This document shows, in pieces, positions 54,501-64,000 of a stretch of 64,000 bases of DNA (position 1 is the stretch's first letter; each line of letters starts with the position of its first letter). Source of the DNA: Serpula lacrymans var. lacrymans S7.9 (lineage: Eukaryota > Basidiomycota > Agaricomycetes > Boletales > Serpulaceae); contig NW_006763290.1 in assembly GCF_000218685.1 (NCBI RefSeq), positions 2,112,871 to 2,176,870 of the forward strand, written 5' to 3'. Below the pieces are notes generated by a model. The model did no database searches and had not been told where the DNA came from. It worked only from the letters and a program-made list of their open reading frames with translations. Made by a program: the position numbers and the translations under genes.

Positions 54501-56131
54501 TAGCAAGTATGAGTCCATCTAACACAGACCTTCCAAGGACACTAGAGGAAGCCTTATCATGTCCGGATGGAGAATTATGGAAGTCTGCCTTGGAGGAGGA
54601 ACTCCTAAGTCTCAATACTAATGCAGTATATGACACTGTTCCACATCCGAAGGGAGGGAAACCCATCACATCAAAACCTGTGTTCCGCATCAAGTTTGAT
54701 CAAAATGGAAACATTGAGAGATACAAACTCCGGATTGTTGCACGAGGCTTTACTCAAAGGGAGGGGATTGATTACCAGGAAGTTTTTGCTCTGGTTGCAA
54801 ACTTAGAGTCAATTCAAATTATTCTAGCCCTGGCAGCAAAGTACGACCTAGAACTTGATCAAATGGACGTATCCACAGCTTATCTCAATGGAGAACTTGA
54901 AGAAGAACTGTACATGCTTCCTCCAGGGGGTGTTCCTATCCAACCTGGATACTGCTGGAGGTTAAATAAATCTATCTATGGATTAAAACAAGCTGGTCGT
55001 ACATGGAACAAAACCTTTAATCGCAAGCTCCAGGAGTTTGGTTTCACAAGGCTAAATGCAGAAACATGTCTCTATGTATTCCGGGACAACAAACAAATAT
55101 GCTTTGTTGTTGTCTATGTAGATAACCTCCTCCTAGGAGCTTCATCCCAAAAATTCATGGATATCACAAAAGCCAAACTCGAATCCATATTCAAGATGCG
55201 GGATCTTAGAGAAGCAAAATACATCCTCAGAATAGAAATTCAACGTGATTGTTCAAACAAAACAATATCCCTATTGCAACGCCAATACATTGACACAGTC
55301 CTGGAGCGTACTGGAATGAAGAACTGCAAACCAGTGTGAACATCAATAGCCTATGGATCAAAACTCCTCGCAAATGCTCCAGGGGAAGATATTGTGCAAC
55401 ACGAGATGCATATTGAAGGGTGTCAAGTGTCATACCTCTCAATTGTAGGCATCCTCATGTATGCCATGCTTGGAACCCGCCCAGACATTGCCTATGTTGT
55501 TGAAATACTAAGCAGACATAGCTCAGCTCCAAGGAGCCATCACTGGGAAGCTGCAAAATGTGTCCTCTGATATCTGAAAGCAACCAGGGAAATGGAACTA
55601 CAATATGATGGCATAGATGTCTCCATGGACATGGATTTCTATGGATATTTGGATGCAGATTGGTCTGGAGACCCAGACACGTCTCGATCAACATCAGGAT
55701 TTGTTTTTATCACCATCTGAGGAGCAATCTCCTGGACAAGCAAAAGACAAAGCATGGTAGCTTTATCCTCCACAGAGTCAGAGTACATTGGATTGAGCAA
55801 TGCTGGACAACACCTTGCATGGCTTTGGACATTTTTTGAAGAAATTGGACATGCTCAAAATGGACCTACAACATTGCACTGTGACAATCAAGCAGCTATC
55901 ATTCTTACACAAGATCCACAGTTCCATGCTTGCACAAAACACATTCAATGGAAATATCATTTTATCCAAGATGACTTAGTATCAAAGGGAGAGGCAGTAA
56001 TCAGATATGTTCCTACAGGAGATATGGTTGCCGACATTCTCACTAAGACCCTCACTCACGAAAAACACTGGAAATTCTCTAAAGCTATGGGACTACGGTT
56101 GCACTCGAGTGGGAGTGACAAAACCGGATAA
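51516..56131 (+). pseudogene. Copia-1 gag-pol polyprotein, five stops and one frameshift
   Basis: Starts at ATG 51516 (MTTAHNTSACPVLTGPNNFQ). Gag ends with a zinc-knuckle variant C-x2-H-x4-H-x4-C (CNFHKAKSHNTSEC, about 52170). The protease motif is IIDSGATSHM (52440). Integrase: the HH-CC region (LLHRRMGHIGM; CEPCALGKMK), DVGGPI and VDDFSKFPW, QSDGGGEY, and AERMN. Stops interrupt at 52773 (TGA) and 53175 (TAA), with a frameshift near 53560. RT: RIKFDQNGNIERYKLRIVAR, LDQMDVSTAYLNGELEEELY and YVDN at about 55117, where the family has YVDD. Further TGA stops occur at 55337, 55568 and 55718, the last two inside RNase H (ALSSTESEYIGLSN; MVADILTKTL). The frame ends at 56129-56131 inside the 3' LTR. 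The original was a single long frame. Confidence 0.93.
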
Positions 56132-56424
56132 ACCCGGTCTCTGCCAAAGCAGCCATTGTTCTCCATGGAGCATAGCCACCACTCTATGGAGTCATTATAC
56201 TGTAGCGAGTAGCACCTCCGACTATAAGACTATAAGTAGTAGGGGGTTTAGTATAGGAATACCTCAGTCGTTTCTATAGCCTCTCGGGCAGCGGCTGAGG
56301 TATGTTACATTACATTTATTAGAGATCACCTTAAACTAACATCTATTGTAGTTTCACTTAGGTAAATAATAAAGTTATTTCCATAGCCTCTCAGGCAGCG
56401 GCTGAGTTTCACTTAGTTTTATTA
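56116..56424 (+). repeat. 3' LTR of Copia-1
   Basis: 309 bp. It lacks a block present in the 5' LTR (the sequence after CTCTATGGAGTCA) and has a short duplication (ACTATAAGACTATAAG). It has both the intron-like segment (56300-56351) and the intron-less second copy (56378-56416). The 42-bp net length difference between the two LTRs of one element is unusual. Confidence 0.95.
56300..56351 (+). other. Intron-like 52-bp segment inside the 3' LTR of Copia-1
   Basis: Same boundaries as in the other copies (GTATGT to TTGTAG). The second copy downstream joins CTGAG to TTTCACTTAG at 56406/56407 without it. Confidence 0.65.
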
Positions 56425-56429
56425 GCTGC

Positions 56430-58931
56430 ACCTCCCAAGCATCAGCTCCCCCCTGATCTAACAAGTCCCATCATCTGTCTGAACATTTCAACTTTAGGCT
56501 TTAGCCAGAGCCTTGGTCAACAAATCAGCAGGCATTTCAGCAGTGGGCAAAAAAGTGGGAGCAATTTGGCCAGAGTCAACAATATCTCTCAACCAATGCC
56601 AACATAAATCAAGGTGCTTCATTTGACCATGGTGTTCAGGATCCTTGGACACAGAGATGGCAGACTGGTTGTCAATGTGAAGGGTGGAAGGAGAAGTGAT
56701 AGGATAGCCCATTGCCTTCAGCAGATTTTGAATCCAGCAATTCTCCTTGCCAGCTTCAACAGCAGCAATATATTCTGCTTCAGTGGTGGAAAGAGCAACA
56801 ATGCTTTGAAGTTTGGAACTCCAAGAGACAGCACCAGATCCAATCTTGACAAGGTAAGCACCAGTAGAGCGTTCAAAATCCTTGTCACCACCACCATGAT
56901 CAGCATCAGAGAAAGTGGTGAAGAGTTCAGTGGAATTAGGATCAGGGCCAAGGACAAGTGGGTGATTGAGGGTGCCTTGCAAGTAGCGGAATAAGTGTTT
57001 GACAGCACTCCAGTGAGTGGGCCCAGGATTAGAATTGAATCTGGCAAGAACTCCAACAGTATGGGTAATGTCAGGACGAGTGGTGGTGGCCAAATACATC
57101 AGAGCACCAACAGCAGCAAGATAGGGAATGTCCTTCATCAGTTGCACTTCTTCTGGTGTCTTGGGAGACATATCCCTGGTGAGGCGTGAACCAGGGTCCA
57201 TGGGAGTGGACACAGGCTTGCAGTCCTTCATGCCAAAACGCTCCAGAATGTCCAGAGTGTACTGATGTTGGGAGAGGGAGATGGTGCAATTGCTGAGGTC
57301 TCTGGTGATGGAAATGCCAAGTAGGTAGGAAGTAGGGCCAAAATCACAAAGTTTGAAGTGCTGAGAGAGGTCCTTGACAGCTTGTGCAGAATTGGATGTG
57401 GATGCCAGTGTCATGTCATCAACAAAGACAGGTAGAATGATGTGCACTTTACCTCTATTAAACACATAGATGGCAGAGTCAGAGTAAGTGCGATTAAATC
57501 CGAGTTTTTCAAGCACAATGTTCATCTTCTGGTTCCACATCCTGCCTCCTTGCTTGGTCCCATAAATGGCCTTGTTGAGTTGGCAGACCAGATTATGACC
57601 ATCTTAATGAAACCCCTCTGGTTGCTGCATGTAGACCTTTACATCCATGACACCATTGAGAAATGCATGAGAGATGTCAATGAAGTGCAAATGGAGGTTG
57701 TGGATGGCAGCAATTGCAAGGATAACTCTGATAGATGAGATGCAAACAGTGGGTGCTTCAAGGAAGTTAAAGCCAGGGCACTGGTTGTAACCTTTAGCCA
57801 CATATCTGGCCTTGTAGCGCTCAATGGAGCCATCAGAGTTGCGCTTGATCTTGAAGACCCACTTGCCACCAATTTCCTTTTCTCCAGGAGGTAATTCCAC
57901 AAGTGACCAAATTCCATTGTGTTCATGAGCTTGGAGCTCCTCCATGGCTGCTTCTCTCTATTTATCTGCATCAGGACGCTTTATTGCATCTGCAAATGAC
58001 CTAGGCTCAGCAGAGTCTCCAAAGTGTGCCACTTCATCATCAACTGCCTCAGAATCACTACTATCACTGTCATCACTCTCAATGGCAGGAGTAGGTTGTC
58101 TGTGTTGAAGCTATCATGGTCTAAGTGGTCTCCTAGCCCTTGCAGGGCGTCTCAGTGCAATAGGCAAGTCAGGAGAAGGTGAGCAATGAGGAGGGTGATC
58201 TGGAAGCTCAGGAGGTTGATTCACAGGTGGTTTTGCATCAAGGTCCAAATCAGGCCCATTATCAGGCAAGTGCTGAGGTTGCTGAAGTACAGCTGGTGGG
58301 TCAATATCTCCTCCTGGACCTGGTGCAGGGACATCCTCATCCAGGCCCAAAGGCATGGGAAGCAAAGATGGAAAAGGTGGAGTAGGAATGGCAGTGGTAG
58401 AAGTCTTTTTCAAGCCAGGGAAGTAGCGCTCATCAAAGTCAGCTCTTTCAGAGATAATGGTTCGTTTGGTGGTAGGATTATAGAATTTCCATCCCTTGTA
58501 CCCAGCAAGGTAACCAATGAACACACATTTCTCCATGTGAGAGCCAAAGACACCTCTTTTATCCTTTTGCACATGCACATAAACAGTGCACCCCCAAACA
58601 CGAAGGTGTGACATGTCTGGTTTATGTCTATGCCACAATTGATAAGGAGTAGCATTGACCACTGCATCAGTGGGACACCTATTCCAGACATGCACCAAGG
58701 CACCTAGGCATTCACCCCAGAATATATTAGGCAATCCAGACTCTGAAAGCATGGTAGTGATTCTTTCAGAGAGAAGCCTGTTTGCTCTTTCTGCAACTCC
58801 ATTCTGCTGAGGCCTATTCCGGGTGGTATACTATCTGACAATGCCATGATCATCTGTGAATTGCTCAAACTCCTTGGAGATGTACTCTCCCCCTTTGTCA
58901 TCATGCAAAGCCTAGTAAATATCCATATCAA
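56430..58931 (-). mobile_element. Copia-2, truncated reverse-strand Ty1/copia element
   Basis: The minus-strand pol from the second half of the integrase (58925) to the end of RNase H (56494) is in one frame with a few stops. It is followed by GATCAGGGGGGAGCTGATGC and, beyond the nested Copia-1, by a polypurine tract and LTR-like start (51162). The 5' part (LTR, gag, protease, first half of integrase) is missing; the break at about 58931 meets unrelated sequence and then a Plavaka pseudogene. It is a different family from Copia-1. Confidence 0.88.
56494..58925 (-). pseudogene. Copia-2 pol (integrase end, RT, RNase H), four or more in-frame stops
   Basis: All parts are in the same frame. Integrase: GEYISKEFEQFTDDHGIV, a TAG, then RPQQNGVAERANRLLSER and FWGECLGALVHVWNRC. 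Then follows a Pro-rich spacer with stops near 58113 (TGA, TAG) and 57955 (TAG). RT: SLVELPPGEKEIGGKWVFKI, KARYVAKGYNQCPGFNF, a TAA near 57604, and the catalytic FVDD (PVFVDDMTLA, about 57430). RNase H: YLATTTRPDITHTVGVLARF, ALSTTEAEYIAAVEAGKENC, IDNQSAISVSKDPEHHGQMK, ending MPADLLTKALAKA. Three of the four stops could come from CAG or CGA by a single C-to-T change. The YVDD-type motif is intact here, unlike in Copia-1. Confidence 0.92.
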
Positions 58932-59052
58932 TCTTTATGGTAGTTTTAATTTTATAGTGTTTCAAATTTTGCTACCATAGGACTATAGTTGCTCTGAGAA
59001 ATCAGGAAAAACACTTTGGCTATATAGACTTTAATAGTGGATTATACTAGAA

Positions 59053-60749
59053 CCTTTGAAGAGAGCAGGTATTGAAGGAATTAATGTCACTGGGGGAGAT
59101 GGTGCTATAATGAGAGTCCATCCTACCTTGGCTTGCTATATTGCAGATTATCCAGAACAATGTCTTGTGACATGTACAAAGTACGGCACATGTCCCAAAT
59201 GCAAAAGACCTGCTTCTGAGCTCTCAGAATCTACTGCTGGGGAGCCACATACACAGACCTGGACTGAGGAAGTTATTTATGATGCTAAAGTCAATGTAAA
59301 CTCCTTCAATCAATTTTAGGAGAGGTGCAAGGAAAAAGAGGTCTCTGGTGGTGTTTACGAGCCATTCTGGCTTAACTTCCCTTATTGCGACATTCATTTA
59401 TCTGTTTCCCCCGACATTCTCCATCAATTATACCAAGGTGTCTTTAAGCATATGATGAACTGGTGCAAGAACCTTATGGATCCCAAGAAGCTTGACCAGC
59501 ACATTTCCTCCCTTCCTACTTGTTATGGTGTTTGTCATTTCAAAAATGGAATCTCTGCATTAGGCCAGATTGGAGGAAAAGAGAGAAAATATATGGCCCG
59601 CATATTACTAGGATGTTTGATTGGAAAAATACCCAGGAGCACTACATTTGCATACTGATCCCTCTTGGACTTCATCCAGATAGCACAGTATCCCACTCAT
59701 GACGACACCACTCTGGGCTACCTTTCGGATGTTTTCAACACTTTCCACAAACATAAAAATATATTGGTATGACTCAGCATAAGAGAACACCTGAATATCC
59801 CTAAATTCCACTCTCTCCTCCACTACTGCCAGTTCATCACATGGTTTGGAACCACCGACAACTACAATACTGAGATGTTTGAGTGCTTTCATATCAACTT
59901 TGCTAAAGAAGGTTAGAGGGCCTCTAATAAAAGGAATAAGGCACCACAAATGGTGACATGGCTTCTGCGTCGTGAAAAGGTGGTCGCTTTCCAAAGCTAT
60001 CTGAAAATGACCATGGATAATGAAGAAGATGAATTCCCTCACTCCAAATTCCAAGACCAAAGATATGACGTTGCCAAGTATCCTAATAAATGTCAGCAAA
60101 GCATTTTGGACATCATGGAGAAGCATCAGTGTCCTGGATATGAATCAGCACTCAAAGTCTTCCTTAACAGTAAACTAACTCACCCAAATACACATTGTGA
60201 AACCAGACTACTACCCCTTCCATTTCAAAACCTTGATATCTTCCATGGCTTCAAATTCTGTTTAGATAGCCTAGGCAATGATGTCGACCTGGAGAATGAC
60301 CAGGTAGATTCTGTTCAAGCTAGGTCAAGTGGAAAAAACAATCTATTGCCGCAGTTTGACACAGTGGTTGTGATGAGTTCTCCTGATTGTGAGGCTACAG
60401 GCATAAAAGGTAATGTTTCTCTTACCCTATGACCACAAGCACACCTAATACTAATGACTGTATTCAAGGAACAAGAATTGGGAGATTGAGAGTAATATTT
60501 AAACTATCTGAAACACTACACAGTTCCCACGCATCCCCCAATAATTGGCCAAAACATCATTTGGCATATGTAGAGTGGTATAGCAACCTCAAATCCACAG
60601 TTGAAAAGGACCACTTAATGTACTCTGTTGATAAAGAACCTCTAAACACGGAAGGTTTTCCTCCAGGAAAAATCATCCCTTTATCCAGTATCAGACAGGT
60701 TTGTCAACTTATCCCTGCTTTTGGTGGTTTGCACAATATATGTCTATGA
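59053..60749 (+). pseudogene. Plavaka-type transposase, second copy, decayed
   Basis: Starts within the gene: RAGIEGINVTGGDGAIMRVH, TLACYIADYPEQCLVTCTK, then a TAG at 59317. It continues with YEPFWLNFPYCDIHLSVSPD, ILHQLYQGVFKHMMNWCKNL and KERKYMARILLGCLIG. After a frameshift near 59640-59760 it continues with FHSLLHYCQFITWFGT-type sequence, MVTWLLRREKVVAFQSYLKM (59950), and the C-terminal domain VIFKLSETLHSS, WPKHHLAYVEWYSNLKSTVE and PLSSIRQVCQLIPAFGG (60490-60730). The same protein segments occur in the copy at 45651-48415, but the sequences differ enough to be separate families. The N-terminal third is missing, at the junction with Copia-2. Confidence 0.85.
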
Positions 60750-61260
60750 GTCTGGATGTTTGTCACAAATTTTATCTTAATAACTTTAGTAGCAAATATG
60801 CATATCAAACATTATGGTAGTCATATATAGCATTTTAATTTTGCGTCTATAATACTCTTATTGCTTTTGTTGCTCCTGTTGCTCTTATTGCTCGTATAAC
60901 ACTATGGTCGCTATTATACTATAGTTGCTCTTAAAATACTATAGGGACTTTGATTATACTATAGTTGCTCTTATAGTGCTATAAGTGCTATAGGTGCTAT
61001 AATAGGCTTTATTTGCACATATGTACAAACCCCTCTGCTATATAGCAAAAGGCTTTTTCCTGATGACCCAGCAGAAGCTGAACTAGGTTTTAGGTATTCT
61101 GGGGATCATGTTGGTGATGCTCATCATATGCTGTTAACTGATAAAAAGCTTCAGACTACTATTATGCATGTTAAAGGGCTGGTCCGCAGGGCCCGCACAC
61201 AAAAAATTGAAGTATTTATTCACAATATAGTTTGTAGATTAAATTGTATTATTTTGCAAA
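60750..61260. repeat. Degenerate tandem repeats around TATAGTTGCTCTTA
   Basis: Between about 60840 and 61010 short units such as CTCTTATTGCT, ACTATAGTTGCTCTTA and GCTATAAGTGCTATAGG follow one another. Similar CTATAG-rich wording fills the arms of the inverted repeat at 30996-31633 (GAGTACTTATAGTGCTATAG). The rest of the region has no gene. Confidence 0.55.
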
Positions 61261-61269
61261 GCTGACTTA

Positions 61270-62201
61270 AGTGACTACAGAAACCAGCTATGCAAACTGC
61301 CACTTCCATCAAGGAGTGCAAGGCTCCATTTGACAAGTCAGAGCAGTTATCAACCTCAGTAGACTTTACTAATGAGCTGTGAAGGCTCAAAGAGCATCCC
61401 TCCTGTGCAAAGCATTATCAAGTATAATCACCGAGTTTTTCTGCAGAAATGGGCTCATACTATCAAGAAGTCCCTCAATAAAGCAGTAAAATGTTACTGC
61501 TCTCCAGGATTTATTGATGACATTGAGGTGTAGTTCACCATCTAGTGAGGTGGTGGGCAATATAGAATATCTAAACAACAAGCCAAATCAGAGCAAAAAA
61601 CAATAGGAAGCAAAATAATCACTGCATACCATGGACAAAGAAATCATGCTGTCTAACACAAGAACCAATTGGTGCCCATGCTGTGTTTTGTTTGGTGGCA
61701 TACCTGTCAACAAACTCAAGCTGTTGAGGGCAAAAATTTTCACCAACAAACACCTGGTATGCAGTTTGTTTGTTCTCATCTCGCTCTGCTGCAGCATAAC
61801 TCATTTGTTTCCACACAAAGCCTTATCAGTGCAATGCTCTTGAGATAGTAATCTCTGAAGCAAGGATCCCGCATTCTTGATATAATATGGCTTGCAGCTC
61901 AGCCAATTGGATATCTGGTGTTTGGTCAATGCAGCCTGTAAGATACTGAAAACCGTCAAATACAGAAAATTATGCCAAAACTTTGCCTTACCACAATATC
62001 AAGTGCATTTAGAAGCCGGTGTCTCCATTGTTTGTCTGGAATCTGTTGTACTGTGCCTGTTTCCTGCCAAAGTTCCCAGATTTGTCGAACTGTTTGTGCA
62101 CTGACACCAGTGACACAAGCAATTGCAGTACATGTTAGCTGAGCAGACATTGTTGCAATCAGTTCCTTTGCAGGAATATGTTGTTGGTTGCCATATGACA
62201 T
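61270..62201 (-). pseudogene. Tc1/mariner-like transposase, second family, decayed
   Basis: From ATG 62201 the minus strand reads MSYGNQQHIPAKELIATMSA and CTAIACVTGVSAQTVRQIWE, a helix-turn-helix. Then follow QLAELQAILYQECGILASEI, two stops near 61820, and QMSYAAAERDENKQTAYQVF with EFVDRYATKQNTAWAPIG, the region of the first catalytic Asp (FVDE in active members, here FVDR). Further on, TSLDGELHLNVINKSWRAVT and SPFLQKNSVIILDNALHR contain the second Asp (LDN). The third acidic motif is lost before 61270. It is a different lineage from the transposase at 2068-3068. No TIRs could be found. Confidence 0.8.
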
Positions 62202-62700
62202 GGTGAGTGTTGTGTCAAATGAGAATACCCGATGTGGCGGTGGCTGGTGTCAACAGTCTTGCTACTGTGTCTGATTTCAATAGAGCCTGGGTGGAGCTGA
62301 TGTTTGTATCACTCCACATTTAAACAAACACTGTGAGTAGAGCTGAGTGGAGAACAGTCTAACAATTTGTTACCAGCTGTAAACAGAGATAGCTTATTCT
62401 AGCTGCCAGCTGATATTCTCATGCCGGTATACCAAATGCATTTATCAATCTCATGTTCTAATTTTTGGTTTGGAAGGTTTTCTGAACAAACAAAGGTGAG
62501 CAGTGGAATTGCACTCAGTCTTTAACACTGTCTGGGTGGATTAAAAAATGATGCCTTGGGCAATGATTCAGATATTGACCTGTTCATAAAGAAATTTTCA
62601 TGAGTGATACAAGATACTCAGCTGTAAAATAAAAACTACAAACTATCATTTAAGTGTATCTTCAGGCCTCAAAACATGGCCCTAATATCCTCACCAAAGC
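62202..62700. other. No feature recognised
   Basis: Mixed sequence between the mariner relic and the third copia. I looked for TIRs of the mariner and an LTR or primer site of the copia and found neither. Confidence 0.4.
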
Positions 62701-62703
62701 TCA

Positions 62704-64000
62704 TGTGTTATGCTAAAGAACACTTTGTACTGTCTAAATATGGCCTCTATACTGATTTCAGCAAGCCAAATAGACAAGGCTGGCTATTTATTGCTTATCC
62801 AAGGAATCATCTGCAAATTTCACACTCCTAGTCCTATCTGTCACGTCATAGCCCAAATCCCGGAGACTAAAGGACTCTATCATATACCGTCAGCAAACGG
62901 TACTATGAATCCAAGGGCATACCTTACAACAACTCCCACAATCAACAGGTTAAATTGTTATATTATTGTATCGGACACATATCACATAATTCCCTACAAC
63001 ACCTCATAAATTATGACTCACCCGAAGGCATAAACCTTGACATATCCAAAAAAGCGGTCTTCTGTGAACCATGCATACATGCTAAGGCTACCTGGATACT
63101 ATTTTCTAGAGCCAGTTAGACCCAAGCCAAAATCAACGATGAAAGAATTCACTTGGATGTTTGGGGCCTAGCTGCAGTTCAAGATATCAAGGGAACATGT
63201 TACATGTTAACATTTACCAACAATTATACCAGAGAAACACACCTTTGCTTACATATGACAAAGCAGAAGAGGTCATCTCCATGTACAAAAAATTCAAAGC
63301 CTGTCTGAACATTCAAAAGAACCAAGCTAAGATTGGAATCTTGAGATCTGATTGAGGTGGTGAATACACCAGCACAGATTTTGACAAATATCTGCAAAAA
63401 CAAGGAACAGTCAGAGAGTTAATAAGCCACAACTCAGCTTAGCAGAATAGTGTATATGAATAATTAAACCACACACTCATTGAACCAGCCCGAGCAATGC
63501 TATTAGGCACAAGTCTACCTAAATATATATGGGGAGAAGCATTAAAACATACAGTATAGATAAAAAATCGAGCAGCTACTAGCAAAATGTCCTATGAGAT
63601 GGTTTATGGGGCAAAGCCAAACCTTCAAGACATCCACAAGTTTGGATGCACCACCTACATGAAGGTTATTGGTGTGGCACAACTCAAACCGCGTGCCAGA
63701 GCTAGCAGATGGGTCATATTTGATATTGAGTCCAAAGCGACTGAACCGGACACCCAACTCAACAGTTACATACCCACTATGGCTGAAGCACTACAAGGCC
63801 CTCATAGAGACCAATGGCTAGAGGCTATTGGTGATAAACTAAACAAAATAAAGAATTTTCACACCTGGACTTTTGTCAAAGCGTCACCAAATGCAAACAT
63901 CATAAAATGCCACTATGTCCCTCAAATAAAATGCAGTTCTGAAGACAAGGTCCTAAAGTTCATAGTTTGGTTAGTTGAAAATGGCAACAATCAACAGCAT
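62704..64000 (+). pseudogene. Third copia element, pol fragment continuing past the window
   Basis: Plus strand: LKNTLYCLNMASILISASQI and ETKGLYHIPSANGTM (protease-integrase link); FCEPCIHAKATW (zinc finger); ERIHLDVWGLAAVQDIKGTC and TFTNNYTRETHLCLH, where a catalytic Asp position reads Asn; LRSD followed by a TGA and GGEYTSTDFDKYLQ; ARAMLLGTSLPKYIWGEALK; MAEALQGPHRDQWLEAIGDK (start of RT). Many stops and frame changes occur. The same protease-integrase segment occurs in the fragment at 31197-31430. The 3' part lies outside the window. Confidence 0.85.

Larger units (their letters stand above)
51180..56424 (+). mobile_element. Complete Ty1/copia retrotransposon, Copia-1
   Basis: 5,245 bp with LTRs at 51180-51446 and 56116-56424, flanked by the 5-bp duplication GCTGC (51175-51179 and 56425-56429). 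A primer binding site follows the 5' LTR, and a purine-rich GAGTGGGAG precedes the 3' LTR. The order gag, protease, integrase, reverse transcriptase, RNase H is that of Ty1/copia. The gag-pol frame has about five stops and one frameshift, so the copy is dead. It is inserted in the 3' end of the reverse-strand Copia-2. Two solo LTRs (3515, 6230) and a pol fragment (15331) belong to the same family. Confidence 0.96.

Noticed and set aside
1..64000. CRISPR arrays, bacterial operons, ribosome binding sites
   Set aside because: Short GT-AG introns, LTR elements and fungal transposase families show a eukaryotic (fungal) genome. No regularly spaced direct repeats with unique spacers were seen.

Overview
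The window is a transposon graveyard from a filamentous fungus, most likely a basidiomycete (Agaricomycotina). The evidence is short GT-AG introns of about 50-80 bp, AT-rich intergenic DNA, and a mix of element families typical of mushroom-type fungi: Plavaka transposases, a Rep-helicase Helitron, Ty1/copia elements, Tc1/mariner-like transposases, a tyrosine-recombinase relic and tRNA-derived repeats. Almost every coding region is broken by a few in-frame stops or single frameshifts, so most are pseudogenes of fairly recent origin. The clearest exception is a small five-exon exonuclease-like gene at 42052-42983.

Layout. 1-1913: AT-rich, no genes, one 22-bp tandem repeat. 1914-5010: a TA-flanked Tc1/mariner-like element with ~100-bp terminal inverted repeats (TIRs), a broken transposase and a reverse-strand gene fragment that is itself split by a solo copia LTR. 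5260-6570: tRNA-derived SINE, a 138-bp CACTG MITE and a second solo LTR. 6700-13600: exon-like pieces of one or more unrecognised minus-strand genes. 15078-17220: tRNA-like sequence, copia pol fragment, unrecognised fragment. 17365-19306: non-autonomous element with ~240-290-bp TIRs and a 10-11-bp target duplication (Mutator-like). 19300-24200: sparse, with a solo LTR of a second family. 24185-30846: helicase remnant, then a nearly complete minus-strand Helitron. 30961-33200: long inverted repeat around a copia fragment, a tyrosine-recombinase relic and an LTR fragment. 33200-37121: fragments including a B-type cyclin pseudogene split by a ~1-kb insertion. 37368-40737: zinc-finger Plavaka-type transposase pseudogene. 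41200-42983: CpG-richer DNA with two inverted ACGCGT boxes upstream of the exonuclease-like gene. 43450-45540: copia tail, SINE, unrecognised gene. 45651-48415: Plavaka pseudogene with two solo LTRs inserted. 49367-51000: solo LTR and a 326-codon reading frame. 51180-56424: complete Copia-1 element (LTRs, primer site, gag-pol, target duplication) nested in the 3' end of a second, reverse-strand copia (56430-58931). 59053-64000: another Plavaka pseudogene, a second mariner relic and a third copia running off the window.

The most unusual observation concerns the Copia-1 LTR family. Each LTR copy contains a 52-bp segment with all the marks of a fungal spliceosomal intron (GTATGT, CTAAC, TAG) just downstream of the TATA region. 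Three of four LTRs also carry, 3' of it, a second copy of the flanking 'exons' from which exactly this segment is missing, as if a spliced leader had been reverse transcribed back into the LTR.
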